Below are positions 11,790 through 22,320 of a DNA stretch of 64,000 nucleotides, piece after piece. The DNA is from Botrytis cinerea B05.10 (Eukaryota; Ascomycota; Leotiomycetes; Helotiales; Sclerotiniaceae), in NCBI RefSeq assembly GCF_000143535.2, contig NC_037323.1, positions 868,001 through 932,000 of the forward strand, read 5' to 3'. The first letter of the stretch is position 1, and each line of letters begins with the position of its first letter. The position numbers and the translations under genes are program-made. The notes beneath the pieces are model-generated. The model was given only the letters and a program-made list of their open reading frames with translations. It searched no databases and was not told the DNA's origin.

Positions 11790-13311
11790 ATGTCTACACC
11801 AACAAAAAAAGTAGAGAGCCCTGTAAGCTAATACATGATACATTCCTTGATTCCACAACTTTATGCGTTATCCCGACATAGATTATGAAATCATTAATTC
11901 CTAACTCCCCTTTTTCAGAGTAGAAGTCCTCCTCCAGAATCTCCAACTACTGTAGCGCCATTCGATATGGACGACGATGATGCACAAGAAGGTGCTACTG
12001 GCGGCGATGTACCAGCATCGAACAATAAGACCGCAGATGAGCTACCTCCGCAAAAGCCTCCGCGCCCCTTAAGCCCGCAACAACAAGCAGAGAGTACTCT
12101 GAAAGAAGCTTTCCCAAGCATTGATGCAGCAGTAGTCAAGGCAGTTTTGATTGCTAGTGGAGGCCGTGTCGAGCCTGCTTTCAATGCTCTTCTAGGTAAG
12201 CTTGTATTCCTGTCGCATTATATCACATTCCTAATATTCGATATCCATAGGCATGTCAGATCCAAATGCTGCGATTGAAGTTCCCCCTCCGCAACCCCCT
12301 CGTCCCCAGGCGCAACGGGCCGGCTCTACTCCACGATCACAAGTCGAATCAGATGAGCAATATGCACGCCAGCTTGCAGAACATTACGAAGGATCATCAT
12401 CATCATATGGCCCACATGGAGCTCGAGGCGGTTCCAGAGGTCCATATTCTCAAGGTCGGAAACAGACTGGTTTGAAACCAAATGAAATGTACGGTGAGGA
12501 GGAAGAACATAACTTTTTTGATGATGATCTTCCAGTTATCAAAGAGAACCTTAGAAAGGGTTTCCTCGAGACACAGAATACAGTCAATGGTTGGATTACC
12601 AATTTGAAGAAGAAGCTTGATGGGGATGACACAGAAGAGAATCATTCCACTCAGGGCTACAATTCCAATCAACACACACAGTATCGCACCCGGAGAAGCG
12701 GGGAAGGCAGACAGAGCGGAGATTATAATCGATATGATGCCGATCCCCAGGTTCTCGGTGACGATTTCGCTGGAATTCAGCTTAATGAGGATGGCAGTAG
12801 ACATGAAGGTAATGGATCTCGCGCAGGTCAGCCTTCAAATGCTTACAATGCACCCGCCCCTGCAGCCCGCCGATCTACACGCCCACTTGCAAATCCCGAT
12901 CTTTTCAAACCTACATCTGGTGTTCCAAAAGCTGAAGGTCGAAAGGTATCATTCCAAACTGCTACGGTAGAGGATGATTTGTATCGCACATCACCCAAAC
13001 TCAGCGGAAAAGAAAATGCTCCATCAGCAAAACAGAGTAAATGGCAACCATTGAATGCAATGGAGCCCAGCCCTATCGGTGACGCTGATAATGACCATGA
13101 TCCATTCAGTCTTGGAGACAGCGAGGACGAAAAGGAGTCTAAAGATCGTGTTGGAGGCAAAGAAATTCGCACGGATGATGCAGAGAGGCTCAAGAAAGCA
13201 GCAGCTGAAGCGATGTCTGAAAATATTGTTGAGCCTGCAAAGAAGCCCGAACCAGCCGAAACATCGGGTACGAAGGATAAACTGGCAGCGGAGCTGGCTA
13301 GCAAGCCTTGA
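11790..13311 (+). CDS. CUE5: CUE-domain ubiquitin-binding protein, Cue5-like autophagy adaptor
   Basis: Three exons (11790-11822, 11919-12195, 12251-13311) give 456 aa. The first exon encodes 11 residues; intron 1 ends CTAACTCCCCTTTTTCAG. The CUE domain is at about residues 65-107 (QQQAESTLKEAFPS, then AVVKAVLIASGGRVEPAFNALL), with the family's F-P motif and terminal LL; its last codons span intron 2. The rest is disordered. W-Q-P-L at residues 368-371 matches the W-x-x-L Atg8-interacting motif, and yeast Cue5, to my knowledge, uses the same WQPL near its C terminus to link ubiquitylated cargo to Atg8. PxxP-rich stretches flank the CUE domain. The role in aggregate clearance is inferred from the family. 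Confidence 0.88.
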
Positions 13312-14700
13312 GTGTTGGAGAATCCCTTATCCTAATTTCGGAACTTTCTCGAAGGGATGTTGGATAATCTTGTTCGTACTTTCTATGATATCCAAATTGA
13401 TTTTATTCCAAACTTGAAATAACATCTACCATGTCTCTCCTCCAAGTCAATACATGCGAGGCCATGCTGCTTGAGTGTTGCATTGAGGTCTAAATTCACA
13501 ATTCCTGGTACTTTTACTTCAATACTCAAGGGTATCTTGCAATGGCCATAGTCACTTTGTTCAGGGACACGGCAACAATATCTAGATGGGCCCATTCAAT
13601 AATAATTACAAAATTTGACACCACACATTTCTGCATTATTACCTAAGAACTTCCCACCTGTCATGTTTAGTAAGACTTAGTGACGTTTCTATTTAATAAA
13701 TTGTGACTTGTAAAGCTGTCTCATCATTCTTCACCATTTGAATGTCAACGTCCCATCGCCCACCCCACCTTTCGACAACGGCTCAGCATTCTTGGGCCTT
13801 GCGTTTTAGCACGTGGGGTAATGATTTGCTAGGAATAGCTCACGAATGGCTGTGAAAGGCAGAGAGTACGAAGGTTGCATGAAATGAAAACCTGTGGATC
13901 GGTACCTGCCGATACTTTCCTGTAGCTCCCTCCCCCTCTGGAATCTCCACGAGTAAAGTGCCTACGTAGTAAGGAAGCAGAGAAACGGGCAATGATAAGA
14001 AGCGCCAGCAAGTCAGTCAGTCTGGCGAGAAAGGGCCAAATACTCCATCGACATTTACTGTGGGTGTTGGCTACTATTGCCCCTCACTAGTCCGTTTCTG
14101 GTCAAACCCTTCTCTGTTCGAGAGCTCTAAAGGGAAACCCGAGAAAAAAATAAAGTTGGACATTAAATACTGGACATCCCCAACCTGCATCAATTTTCGA
14201 TTCGATATAGATAGGTATACGAGCACTTATTTTATCGCGAAGATCATTGTCATTGTATCAAGTTTGCAGCCTCACATCACATCACATCATATCATCGTAT
14301 CACTCGAAGTCCTTCTTGTACAACCTACTTTGTTTCTTCATCACCCACTAGGATCTTCCCTCCTTCTCGTCCAGTCAACTTCTACTTCCATATCAAGGCA
14401 GCAAGCAATACTACGGCACGGTGGTCACCGCAGCTATCGTGCAGGTCCACGTGTATCACATAAGAAAACATCTGGTTTTGATCTTCTACATATCTACTAC
14501 CTTACAAACACCACACATACTCAACGTCATTTCTTGTTGGCTCCTGAATGTGGCATTTGGCATGAGATATAGTCATGATTTGCATGTGATCTGATCGACC
14601 TCCCGCCACCTGCAAGCCTTGATCTGGAGAGACCTTACTTCTTCTACCAGTCAGTTCTGATTTCGTTGCTCCAGGGCTTTAAGACTGCAAGCAGTCTATC
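13312..14700. other. Intergenic and PHO81 leader
   Basis: The region lies between the convergent-free 3' end of the CUE gene and the PHO81 start. No gene is seen. The right part (about 14230-14700) is T/C-rich and is taken as promoter and leader of PHO81. A CACATCACATCACATC run sits at 14273-14290. Confidence 0.5.
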
Positions 14701-17700
14701 ATGTACGTCTCACCCCAAGTTCAAGCCGTTTCACTCTCTCCTGAAGACATAACCACTAAACTTTCCCTACATAGGAAGTTTGGAAAGCAAATCCAAAAGA
14801 GGCAGCTCGAAGTGCCCGAGTATGCAGCTAGTTTCGTCAATTATAAAGCTCTGAAGAAGGTTCGTCTCAACTACTGCTTAATCCGTAGCGCATTGAGTTA
14901 TAAGCTTCGAGCTTCTGACACTTGCGGTAGTTTGATGAAGAAGTTTTCACCATTCACTAACACCACAATAGCTCATCAAGAAGCTCTCCGCTACTCCTAT
15001 AATTCTTGCGCAGAATGATCTTCACCGTTCGGCACCGGTTCTTGATTCACAGGCCGCGTTGCAAGCAAATAAGGCCACCTTCTTCTTTCAACTGGTAAAT
15101 TGTCCCCCTATCTGCAAACACAAGCTGTACTAAATATCCAACAGGAGCGAGAACTAGAGAAAGTCAATGCCTTTTACCTCCAAAAGGAAGCTGAGGTATG
15201 TCATTCATCGAAAATAGGTCAAAGCCATTTGCTTATTGGGAACAGCTTAAAATCCGGCTGAAGACTTTACTGGATAAGAAGAAGGTTCTTCAATCCCGCA
15301 GTCAAAATACTTCAAGAAGATCTGCCAAATTCACCACTCTGGAAGAAGGCTTCCAACAATTTGGCAATGATCTGAATAAGCTTCAACAATTCGTCGAGAT
15401 CAATGGCCTGGCATTTTCTAAGATCTTGAAGAAATGGGACAAGACTTCCAAATCAAAAACGAAGGAACTCTATCTTTCAAGAGCTGTTGAAGTACAACCA
15501 TTTTTCGATGCAACTGCTATCAGCGAATTATCTGACCAGGCCACTACAAGTTTACAAGAACTTGGAGCTTGGTCCGAAGGCGATAATGTTAACTTTGAAA
15601 GAAGTCAAGAACACATTGTCAGTAGTCAACATTTGTTAGGCACCGATGAAGGTGACGCCGATACCTTATTATTGGAAGCTGTCATTTCCGGAAATCTTGA
15701 CTCTTTAAAAGATCTTCTTCAACGTATGAATTCCGCAGCAGGTCCTAACGGTACTAGGGATCTGGCACTGATGGAAAGAATTACTCGAACATTCCTTGCA
15801 GCAATCAATGAAGGCCCCCAGCAATCATTGCAATTGCTTTTGGATACCGGCTTGGTTGATGTACAGTCTGAAGATGATATAAATGAGCGCAATTGCCTTC
15901 ATCAAGCTACGATTTATGGAAACTGTTTCGTGTTGACTGTTGGACTTTCTAAGGGAGTGACGATTAGCCGAACTGACGTATATGGGCGGGTACCATTGCA
16001 TTATGCGTGTATGCATGGCCGACTTGATATGATGGAGGAGCTGTTGAATGGTATGTTGGTCCCTGAAATGCCTCACTTTCAAATGCTGATGACCTTACTA
16101 CTTTAGCGGATCATTCTACTATCGATCTAATAGATCATGACAACTTCACGCCTCTTATACATGCAATTATTCATGGCCATATAGAATGTGCTCAGAGGTT
16201 ACTTGCGCGATCTGCCAGAATTGACCCGATATCCGAGGCAGATCATGTGCCTCTAAACCTGGCTTGCGAAAATGGCTCCATCGCAATCGTTGAACTTCTG
16301 CTTAAACACGGTGCCAAGATTCTTCCAGATGCTGAAGGTCTATACCCCCAGCATCTCGTTGCACGATCTGGTCAGACGCCACAATTACTTCTTTTGTTGA
16401 AGAGCTATGGTGCGGATCTCAACCAAATCGACAAACTTTACTCATGGACACCACTCTTTCACGCAGCTAGTGAAGGAAATGTTCCATGTATGCAAACTTT
16501 ACTGGATGTTGGTGTTGAGACTCATGTTCGTGATGAAAAAGATCTTTCCGCCATGTATTATGCGGCATGGGAAGGGTATCTCGAATGTATGAGACTCCTG
16601 TCCTTGATTCCGCAGCCACCTACCGGTGGGAAGGCCATCGCAGTCCCAGTTATTGGATCCACAATGGGAAGCAGTGCCCCTATGCCCATGAGCATTGATG
16701 CTGATGGTATACCTGACTTGGAATTGCCGCCTCCTATTATTCCATTACGACGATACGGTCATAATTTCCTCGACACGAAAACTTTCATACAGATTAGCTT
16801 TGCGGAAGAGAATGGAGAGCAACCAATGATCTTTTTCCATGGCAGCAAATATCCTGCTGCACGTCTCACCATTTCTTCCAAACTTTCGGATTTGATACCC
16901 AAAAACATTTTACTCCCATTTCAGGAAGATACCCGACTTGTTTCATTTCAAATTGATAATTTAGATTCTTTCGCCATCGATTTCGATGTTTTTCCTACAT
17001 ACGGCGCTAAAGTCATTGCAAAGACTGTCGCATTACCTAGCACATTTCGAGCATTAGAGAGTAGTTCCGGTCGTTGTTGCTTGCCACTATTCGATCCACG
17101 GTTAAGGGCTATTGGCCAAATTACTTTCAATTTCCAAGTCATCAAACCGTTTCAAGGAAAGCCGCTAGAGATCACCGATTTCGAAACTTACTGGAAAGCT
17201 ACGAGCCAATTCGATTCCAGGCCAAGTGCTTTCATCACCGGATCTAGTTTATCTGGAGATTATGTGCAACTTTTCGTCCAACATACTTGTGATGGAGTCC
17301 CAGTTCTTTGGCCAAGTTGGAACATTACCTATAATGCCATCGAATTTCCAGTCTGCCGCCTAACCTATGCGCAATTTTTAAGTGCGGGATCGGGCCAAAA
17401 CAAATCAAGTAGGGATTTATCTGCCTTACCTGGAATGCCTTTAGCGAACATCACCGAAATCCATGATATACTTGCGGCATCGACCGTATCGCTCGAAGAT
17501 GCGCTTTCTCTACTCCCAAAAGGTATGCATGTTAACCTACAAATCTTATATCCAACCTTGGAAGAAGAGAACGTCATGCAGCTTAGCCCGACGGTAAACA
17601 TCAACGCATTTGGTGACGCCATTCTCAAAGTGGTTTTTGACCACGCAAGAACTCTTCGAGAACAATCCCCAGATGCAATGAGGTCGATCGTTTTTAGCTC

Positions 17701-18189
17701 ATACAACCATACTATCTGCACGACTCTAAATTGGAAACAGCCCAATTACCCGGTTTTCTTATGCAATGATCTGGGTCGCGAATGGGAAGCAGGTCAACAA
17801 CTTGGAGTAGAAATTAGTGGAAGGAGAACTACCTCCATCAAGGAATCGGTTAGAGTTGCAAAGAGCAATAATTTCATGGGCTTGATTTGCTGTTCCAGAC
17901 TTTTGGTATGTTTTCTTCTCCTAGAGAAATCCATCTCACCTACAAAATCCCATCTTTCCCTTTGCTTTGCTTACATGATGAATGATTTATTAACACAAAT
18001 TAGGATATGGTACCAGCATTGATCGAAGCCATAAAGTCACAAGGACTTGTATTGGTGATTGATAAATCCGCAGAACCGGTTGACGAAAGGAGATTATTTA
18101 GTGATCCGTTCCCACGTTTGCCGGATGGGGTTGATGGGGTTCTGAAGGCAAATGGCGTATTGAGATTTAATGAAAGCATTGATATGTAG
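14701..18189 (+). CDS. PHO81: PHO81/NUC-2-type phosphate-sensing regulator (SPX, ankyrin, degenerate GDPD)
   Basis: Seven exons give 1016 aa: 14701-14702, 14775-14859, 14972-15094, 15145-15195, 15246-16050, 16107-17905, 18004-18189. The first coding exon supplies only AT of the start codon; splicing to GAAGTTTGG restores the family N terminus MKFGKQIQKRQLEVPEYAA. The SPX domain covers about 1-165 (NYKALKK, then ANKATFFFQLERELEKVNAF), ankyrin repeats about 225-510, and a GDPD-like domain about 730-1016. In the GDPD part the catalytic acidic/His positions look lost (LFVQHTCDGVPVLWPSW), as is usual for Pho81. The family inhibits the Pho80-Pho85 CDK under phosphate starvation; SPX senses inositol pyrophosphates. 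Length agrees with Neurospora NUC-2, which is of similar size. Confidence 0.93.
14703..14774 (+). other. Intron interrupting the PHO81 start codon
   Basis: This 72-bp intron runs from GTACGT to CTACATAG, with a CACTAAAC branch-like element. It splits the initiation codon after AT. It has no in-frame stop and is a multiple of three, so the unspliced message is also open from the ATG at 14701 and would add 24 residues before KFGKQI in place of the start Met. Confidence 0.85.
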
Positions 18190-19231
18190 GCAGCTGGGCA
18201 AGGTAGCTTAAATGATGGGGTTACTAGCTTTGATGGGATGAATTGAAATGCAAACATCTAAAGAGAAAGAAACAAGATTATTGACCCGTAGTGATGCATG
18301 GTGACACTTGAATTTCTAAGTACTTGTAAACATATAGAATAATAGGCATGGCTATGAATTCTAGATACACAAGATTTCTGTGAAAAAATATTCTCCCACA
18401 CCAGTACCAACTATATTTATCATCATTCCCTCATTTATCTTCTCATCCGGACTTTTCTTCTCGCCTAAATATCCCCTGTCAACCCTCCATCCACCTAGAC
18501 CTAAACTATACTGTTCCATTCATGGTCCCTCGCATTCTAACCCCTCTCACCATAACACCCCCAGCCGAGGATACTCTGAGAAAGACACCAAGATCCATAC
18601 ACTAAGCAAATAACTCGCTGTTCGCTTCCAAAAGCTAGAAGTTACCCGAACTTCTCCTTTCCCTCTCGCTAGAAACCCAACCAACTCAGCTCTGTAGTAA
18701 AAGACGATGGTTATTTGATTCGCGTCATTTTTCTGATATGCGATAGTGCATGAAAAACTTCTATGTATGTTATTAAAGAGGTAGATGTATGTATCATAAG
18801 GTTTGGAGATGCAGAAGCGTGGTATAGAATATTTGCAGCTTCATCTTGCGCTTCTCTCTGCATTACTGGATTGTTGGTCTCGAACTTGTATTTCACATAT
18901 TTGTGAGCTCGTGAGTTCGTAGAAGGAATGAGATGGTGAAGAGATGTTGGGTAGAGTGAATTGGTGGATAATAGGAGGTATTCGATTATTGATTCTAAAA
19001 TCGACAATGCTTTGAGTATTCGCTTGGTCTTCCGAGAGGAATGTTGTAGTTATACAACTTGAAGTCTCAACCGAGACCTGGGTAGGCACAAGAAGAATAA
19101 CAGTATCAGAGTTTGGAAAAGGAGAGGATAGAAAATATTGGGGAAAAAATGTCCAAATCTTGAGGTAAGAATTCACAAAAAGTTGGAACACTCTGAGTAT
19201 TGATAACAATATTGGAGATTTGTCACACTCT
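18190..19231. other. Tail-to-tail intergenic region
   Basis: 3' regions of PHO81 (+) and the four-TM gene (-). Open frames on the minus strand (18841-19251) lie in the 3' flank of the membrane-protein gene and change frame with it; I see no gene. Confidence 0.55.
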
Positions 19232-19946
19232 TCAGGCTCCCTTGTATCCATATTTCAAACTCCCCAGCTCTTCTTCTGGGTTGACACTCCCCATTACGGT
19301 TTTCGCTAAGAGTACCACGGCGTAAATCCCTAGGGGTAACCATTCGAACCCAGTCCACCATATATTGGTTTCTGCGTTGGATATTCTGGATTTAGATTGG
19401 TGTTTGGACTTGATAATCGTTCCAAGAACTCCTAATATGAGACTGAGGACGAGATTGAGGATTGGAAGATAGGTTTGGAGTGGCCCGTCGTCTACGGTAG
19501 TTGCTCCCAGAACTCCTATTTTCGACCGAGGAGAATCCTTGGATCGTTGATTGATATTATCGAGGAGAGGAATTGATGTTTTCTCGGGGGGTAAAGAGTA
19601 AATGAGGAAGGCGGTAGATAGGAGCGAGGTAATGGAGAGGATGCTGAGGAGAGAGGTAGTTGGAGAGAAGAGGGTAAGGAGGTAAGGGATGATGCTTATG
19701 AGGGGAAGACAGAGAAGGAATCGCGTGTAGATGGTATTGTATTTTGTATGAAGAGTGGCAAGATGCTGAATCAAGTTGTCTTGCTCTGGAGAGAGAGGGG
19801 GGGGGGGTTAGTTTTAATATATTGAAGAGACAAATAGCGGGGTCAAGCATACCTTCTTCGTCAAGAGCTTCGGGTGAAGAGTCATCAGAGTCATTATCTG
19901 TAGGATATCGAAACGTCTTGCGTAGACGAGAAGTTGTTTGCTCCAT
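19232..19946 (-). CDS. Fungal four-transmembrane protein of unknown function
   Basis: Two exons (19946-19853, 19785-19232) give 215 aa. The N terminus is soluble and acidic (MEQTTSRLRKTFRYPTDN, then a D/S/E-rich run), crosses the intron at DEE|EQDNLIQHLATLH, and leads into hydrophobic segments at about 54-72, 76-96, 136-156 and 174-194. The loop after TM3 is K/S-rich. The C terminus is short and polar (EEELGSLKYGYKGA). I do not recognise a named family; the sharp N-terminal motif and TM pattern suggest a conserved endomembrane protein. The intron's polypyrimidine tract contains ten consecutive C residues directly before CTCTCTCTCCAG. It is divergent from COA1, with 233 bp between start codons. 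Confidence 0.75.
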
Positions 19947-20179
19947 TTCCGCAATATGAGTTTCAATGCAAAGCTGTTGTATAAATTCTTGATCGAATAT
20001 CAAATAGACTGTCGAAATAGAAGACGAAGCTAGAGCCTTGCACATGCATAGCTATCAGCCTCGCATTTGCGCCACACGAAACTTTTTAGCGGGTCAGTTC
20101 GAATCGCACGATTAATTCAAAGCTCCCCTCTTTTTGCGAGCAATTGTTATGAATGTCAATGCCATACATCACACACAAA
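19947..20179. promoter_or_regulatory. Divergent promoter, four-TM gene / COA1
   Basis: 233 bp separate the two start codons. A nested out-of-frame ATG at 20149 overlaps the COA1 start region, and two in-frame ATGs (20153, 20159) precede the preferred one at 20180. Confidence 0.6.
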
Positions 20180-20870
20180 ATGTTACCACGATTACTACGA
20201 AGCTCGAGGGTTTTGCCTAGGTTGAGAGTAAGCAATATAAACAATGCGAGAAATCTGGTACAAAGGAGAACCCTAGTTGCAGCGCCGAAAGCGGGAGATG
20301 GCCCATTGATGGAGAGGAGAGGAGATCGAGAATTACCTGGTACCTTTGCACGAAGAGAACGACGATTAAGAAGAATACTGACAGAAAATCTAAGACATTC
20401 CTGAAAATGGCATGAAATGGGTCCGATCTATCCCCATATTCCTCGTTGTCCTAATCTCCAGTACCCTCGCCATTTTCAACTACCAAAAGTCCTCGTCCTC
20501 CGTCGTATCATCCACTCTCTACGCCCTCCGTACATCACCTAAAGCGCGTGAGTTCCTTGGCGACGAGATATATTTTGCGCATAAAATGCCGTGGATTTGG
20601 GGAGAAATGAATCAATTGCATGGCAGGATTGATATTCAATTTGAGGTTAAGGGAACGAAGAGAAGTGGAACAATGAAATTTACGAGCCATAGAGCCACAA
20701 GACAGGGCATGTTTGAGACTACTGAGTGGAGTTTGGAGGGTGGTGAGGGGGAGGAAAAGGTTAAGATTGATCTTTTGGATGGTGCGGATCCGTTTAGGGG
20801 AATCGAGGATGTGGAGGAAAGTGCAGCGGAACCAGGCAGAGGGAGTTATGCGCCTAGTTTGTCAGGATAG
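20180..20870 (+). CDS. COA1: Cytochrome c oxidase assembly factor 1
   Basis: Two exons (20180-20339, 20395-20870) give 211 aa. The N terminus MLPRLLRSSRVLPRLRVSN is Arg-rich without acids, a mitochondrial presequence, followed by VQRRTLVAAP. The intron, with ACTGAC branch and CTAAG acceptor, joins RELP to DIPENGMKWVRSIP. A single TM helix lies at about 65-82 (PIFLVVLISSTLAIFNY), then the Coa1 core YQKSSSSVVSSTLYALR, EFLGDEIYFAHKMPWIWGEM and NQLHGRIDIQFEVKGTK. Coa1 is an inner-membrane protein needed for early Cox1 assembly with Shy1 and Mss51. The ATG at 20180 is preferred because it begins the presequence and has A at -3; ATGs at 20153 and 20159 would add 7-9 residues. Confidence 0.9.
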
Positions 20871-21180
20871 AGATTGGGGTGTCTTAAGTGAAATTGAGAG
20901 ATGAAGGGGGTGCCGAGAGACCGGAGAGGTCTAGTAAATTGAGAGGAGAGAACTCTGCAGTGGAAATACGATTGGTTCCAGTCAGTTGTAAAGATGGTGG
21001 TGATAGACCATTAGTCATGCACTAAGCACAAACATAAGCACGTTTGGATGGGTCAAAACCATGAGGATAGAATTAACAGTTGCGGGGAAAAGGGCATTGG
21101 GTTGGCGTTATAGGTTCAGGTCTGAAACGCCTGCATATGCCATGTATTCATACAAATATTACAATGTAAAAACATTCAAC

Positions 21181-22119
21181 TCATGCCGCAGTAGCAGCTG
21201 TTTTCGCTGGCTCCTTAACTTCTTCCAACAAAGCGGGTATCGACGCTACCTTTGGCCATGGCTTCTTGATGGCATCTTGAATCTTCACCACACATCCATC
21301 TGGGCCCGCAACACATCCGTTCAAGAGGACCAAACCCTTCTCAGCATCCACCTTCAACACCTTAACGTTCTGAATCGTAACTTGATGGTTTCCCATTCGC
21401 CCCGCCATCCTCTTGCCTGGATGAACTCTCGAACCACTTCCCTGACTTGCACCTGCACTACCCATCGTCCTATGATTCTTAGAATTACCGTGACTAGCCG
21501 GTTGACCACTCCATCCCCATTTCTTCATTCCTCCTGCAAATCCCATTCCCCTACTGTTCGCCCTCGCATCCACAAATTGTCCCTCTATGAACCATTCTGC
21601 TCCAATGCTCCTTCCAACATCTAGTAATCCACTCTCATTCTTCACACGAAACTCGGCCATGTATCTCTTAGGCGCAACCTGACTCTTTTCATAATGTCCC
21701 AATTCGGGCCTTGTAACATTGCTAGGGTGTTTCCATCCAGCACCAACTTGTACCGCATAATAACCGTTCTTTTCTCGGGTTTTGTGAGCAACTACTTGCA
21801 CGCGATCGAGTTGCACAACGGTGCAGGGTGTGCGAACACCGGTTTCGGGATCGTAGAGGGCGGTCATGCCTTTTTTGATACCGAGAGCGCCGGTGCGTAA
21901 TGGGAGAGTAAAATCCTTGCGGGCGAGAGCAGCAGTTGAGGAGGCGGAGAGGATGGGTAGTCCAGCAGTTTGCTGGTTAAAACGTTCGGGGTGGGAGCGA
22001 GGAGGGGCGGTCGTCCAGCCATATTTTACACCACGTTTGGTTATGAGAGGGAGGAGAGATTCGGGGAGGAGAAAGGAGGGTGGAATTTGCGCCCAGCTGG
22101 TGGGGAGTTTGGGTGCCAT
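21181..22119 (-). CDS. MRPL9: Mitochondrial large-subunit ribosomal protein uL3m (MRPL3/Mrpl9)
   Basis: A single-exon ORF of 312 aa. The uL3 signature is clear: GALGIKKGMTALYDPETG near residue 80, then FVDARANSRGMGFAGGMKKW, PASHGNSKNHRTMGSAG, and SRVHPGKRMAGRMGNHQVT. These loops form the extension that reaches the peptidyl-transferase region in uL3. The N terminus is moderately basic with few acids, consistent with import. The C terminus carries an Ala/Thr tail. Its 5' end faces the CCDC25 gene with 201 bp between start codons; its 3' end faces COA1, so two mitochondrial genes are convergent. Confidence 0.93.
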   Translation of the reverse strand: MAPKLPTSWAQIPPSFLLPESLLPLITKRGVKYGWTTAPPRSHPERFNQQTAGLPILSASSTAALARKDFTLPLRTGALGIKKGMTALYDPETGVRTPCTVVQLDRVQVVAHKTREKNGYYAVQVGAGWKHPSNVTRPELGHYEKSQVAPKRYMAEFRVKNESGLLDVGRSIGAEWFIEGQFVDARANSRGMGFAGGMKKWGWSGQPASHGNSKNHRTMGSAGASQGSGSRVHPGKRMAGRMGNHQVTIQNVKVLKVDAEKGLVLLNGCVAGPDGCVVKIQDAIKKPWPKVASIPALLEEVKEPAKTAATAA

Positions 22120-22320
22120 GTTGTTTGGATTGGGGTGGAAGCTTATTTGGAGATTTGGTTCTGGATGGGGGAGGGGAGAAAATCTTTATACGGAGACCGA
22201 AACGAGCCGGGAGCGCGGTCAATATCAGAATTCAAACACCGATAACTTCAACCTTGACATTAATTACCTAGTCCCTAGTATCATAGCACAACTTTATGGA
22301 AAGATTCACAATATAACAAA
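22120..22320. promoter_or_regulatory. Divergent promoter, uL3m / CCDC25-like gene
   Basis: 201 bp lie between the two start codons. This is the tightest divergent pair in the window. Confidence 0.6.

Noticed and set aside
12843..13304. 153-codon antisense ORF over the CUE gene
   Set aside because: Ser/Leu-rich mirror of the disordered sense frame; no independent start context or motif.
14060..14572. 170-codon plus-strand frame before PHO81
   Set aside because: It opens at GTG rather than ATG and reads as leader-like low-complexity sequence.
18841..19251. 136-codon minus-strand frame downstream of the four-TM gene
   Set aside because: It overlaps the end of that gene in another frame and has no domain character; taken as 3' flank.
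20085..20115. TTCGAATC-containing stretch resembling a tRNA T-loop
   Set aside because: No matching A-box, anticodon arm or acceptor stem could be paired around it.
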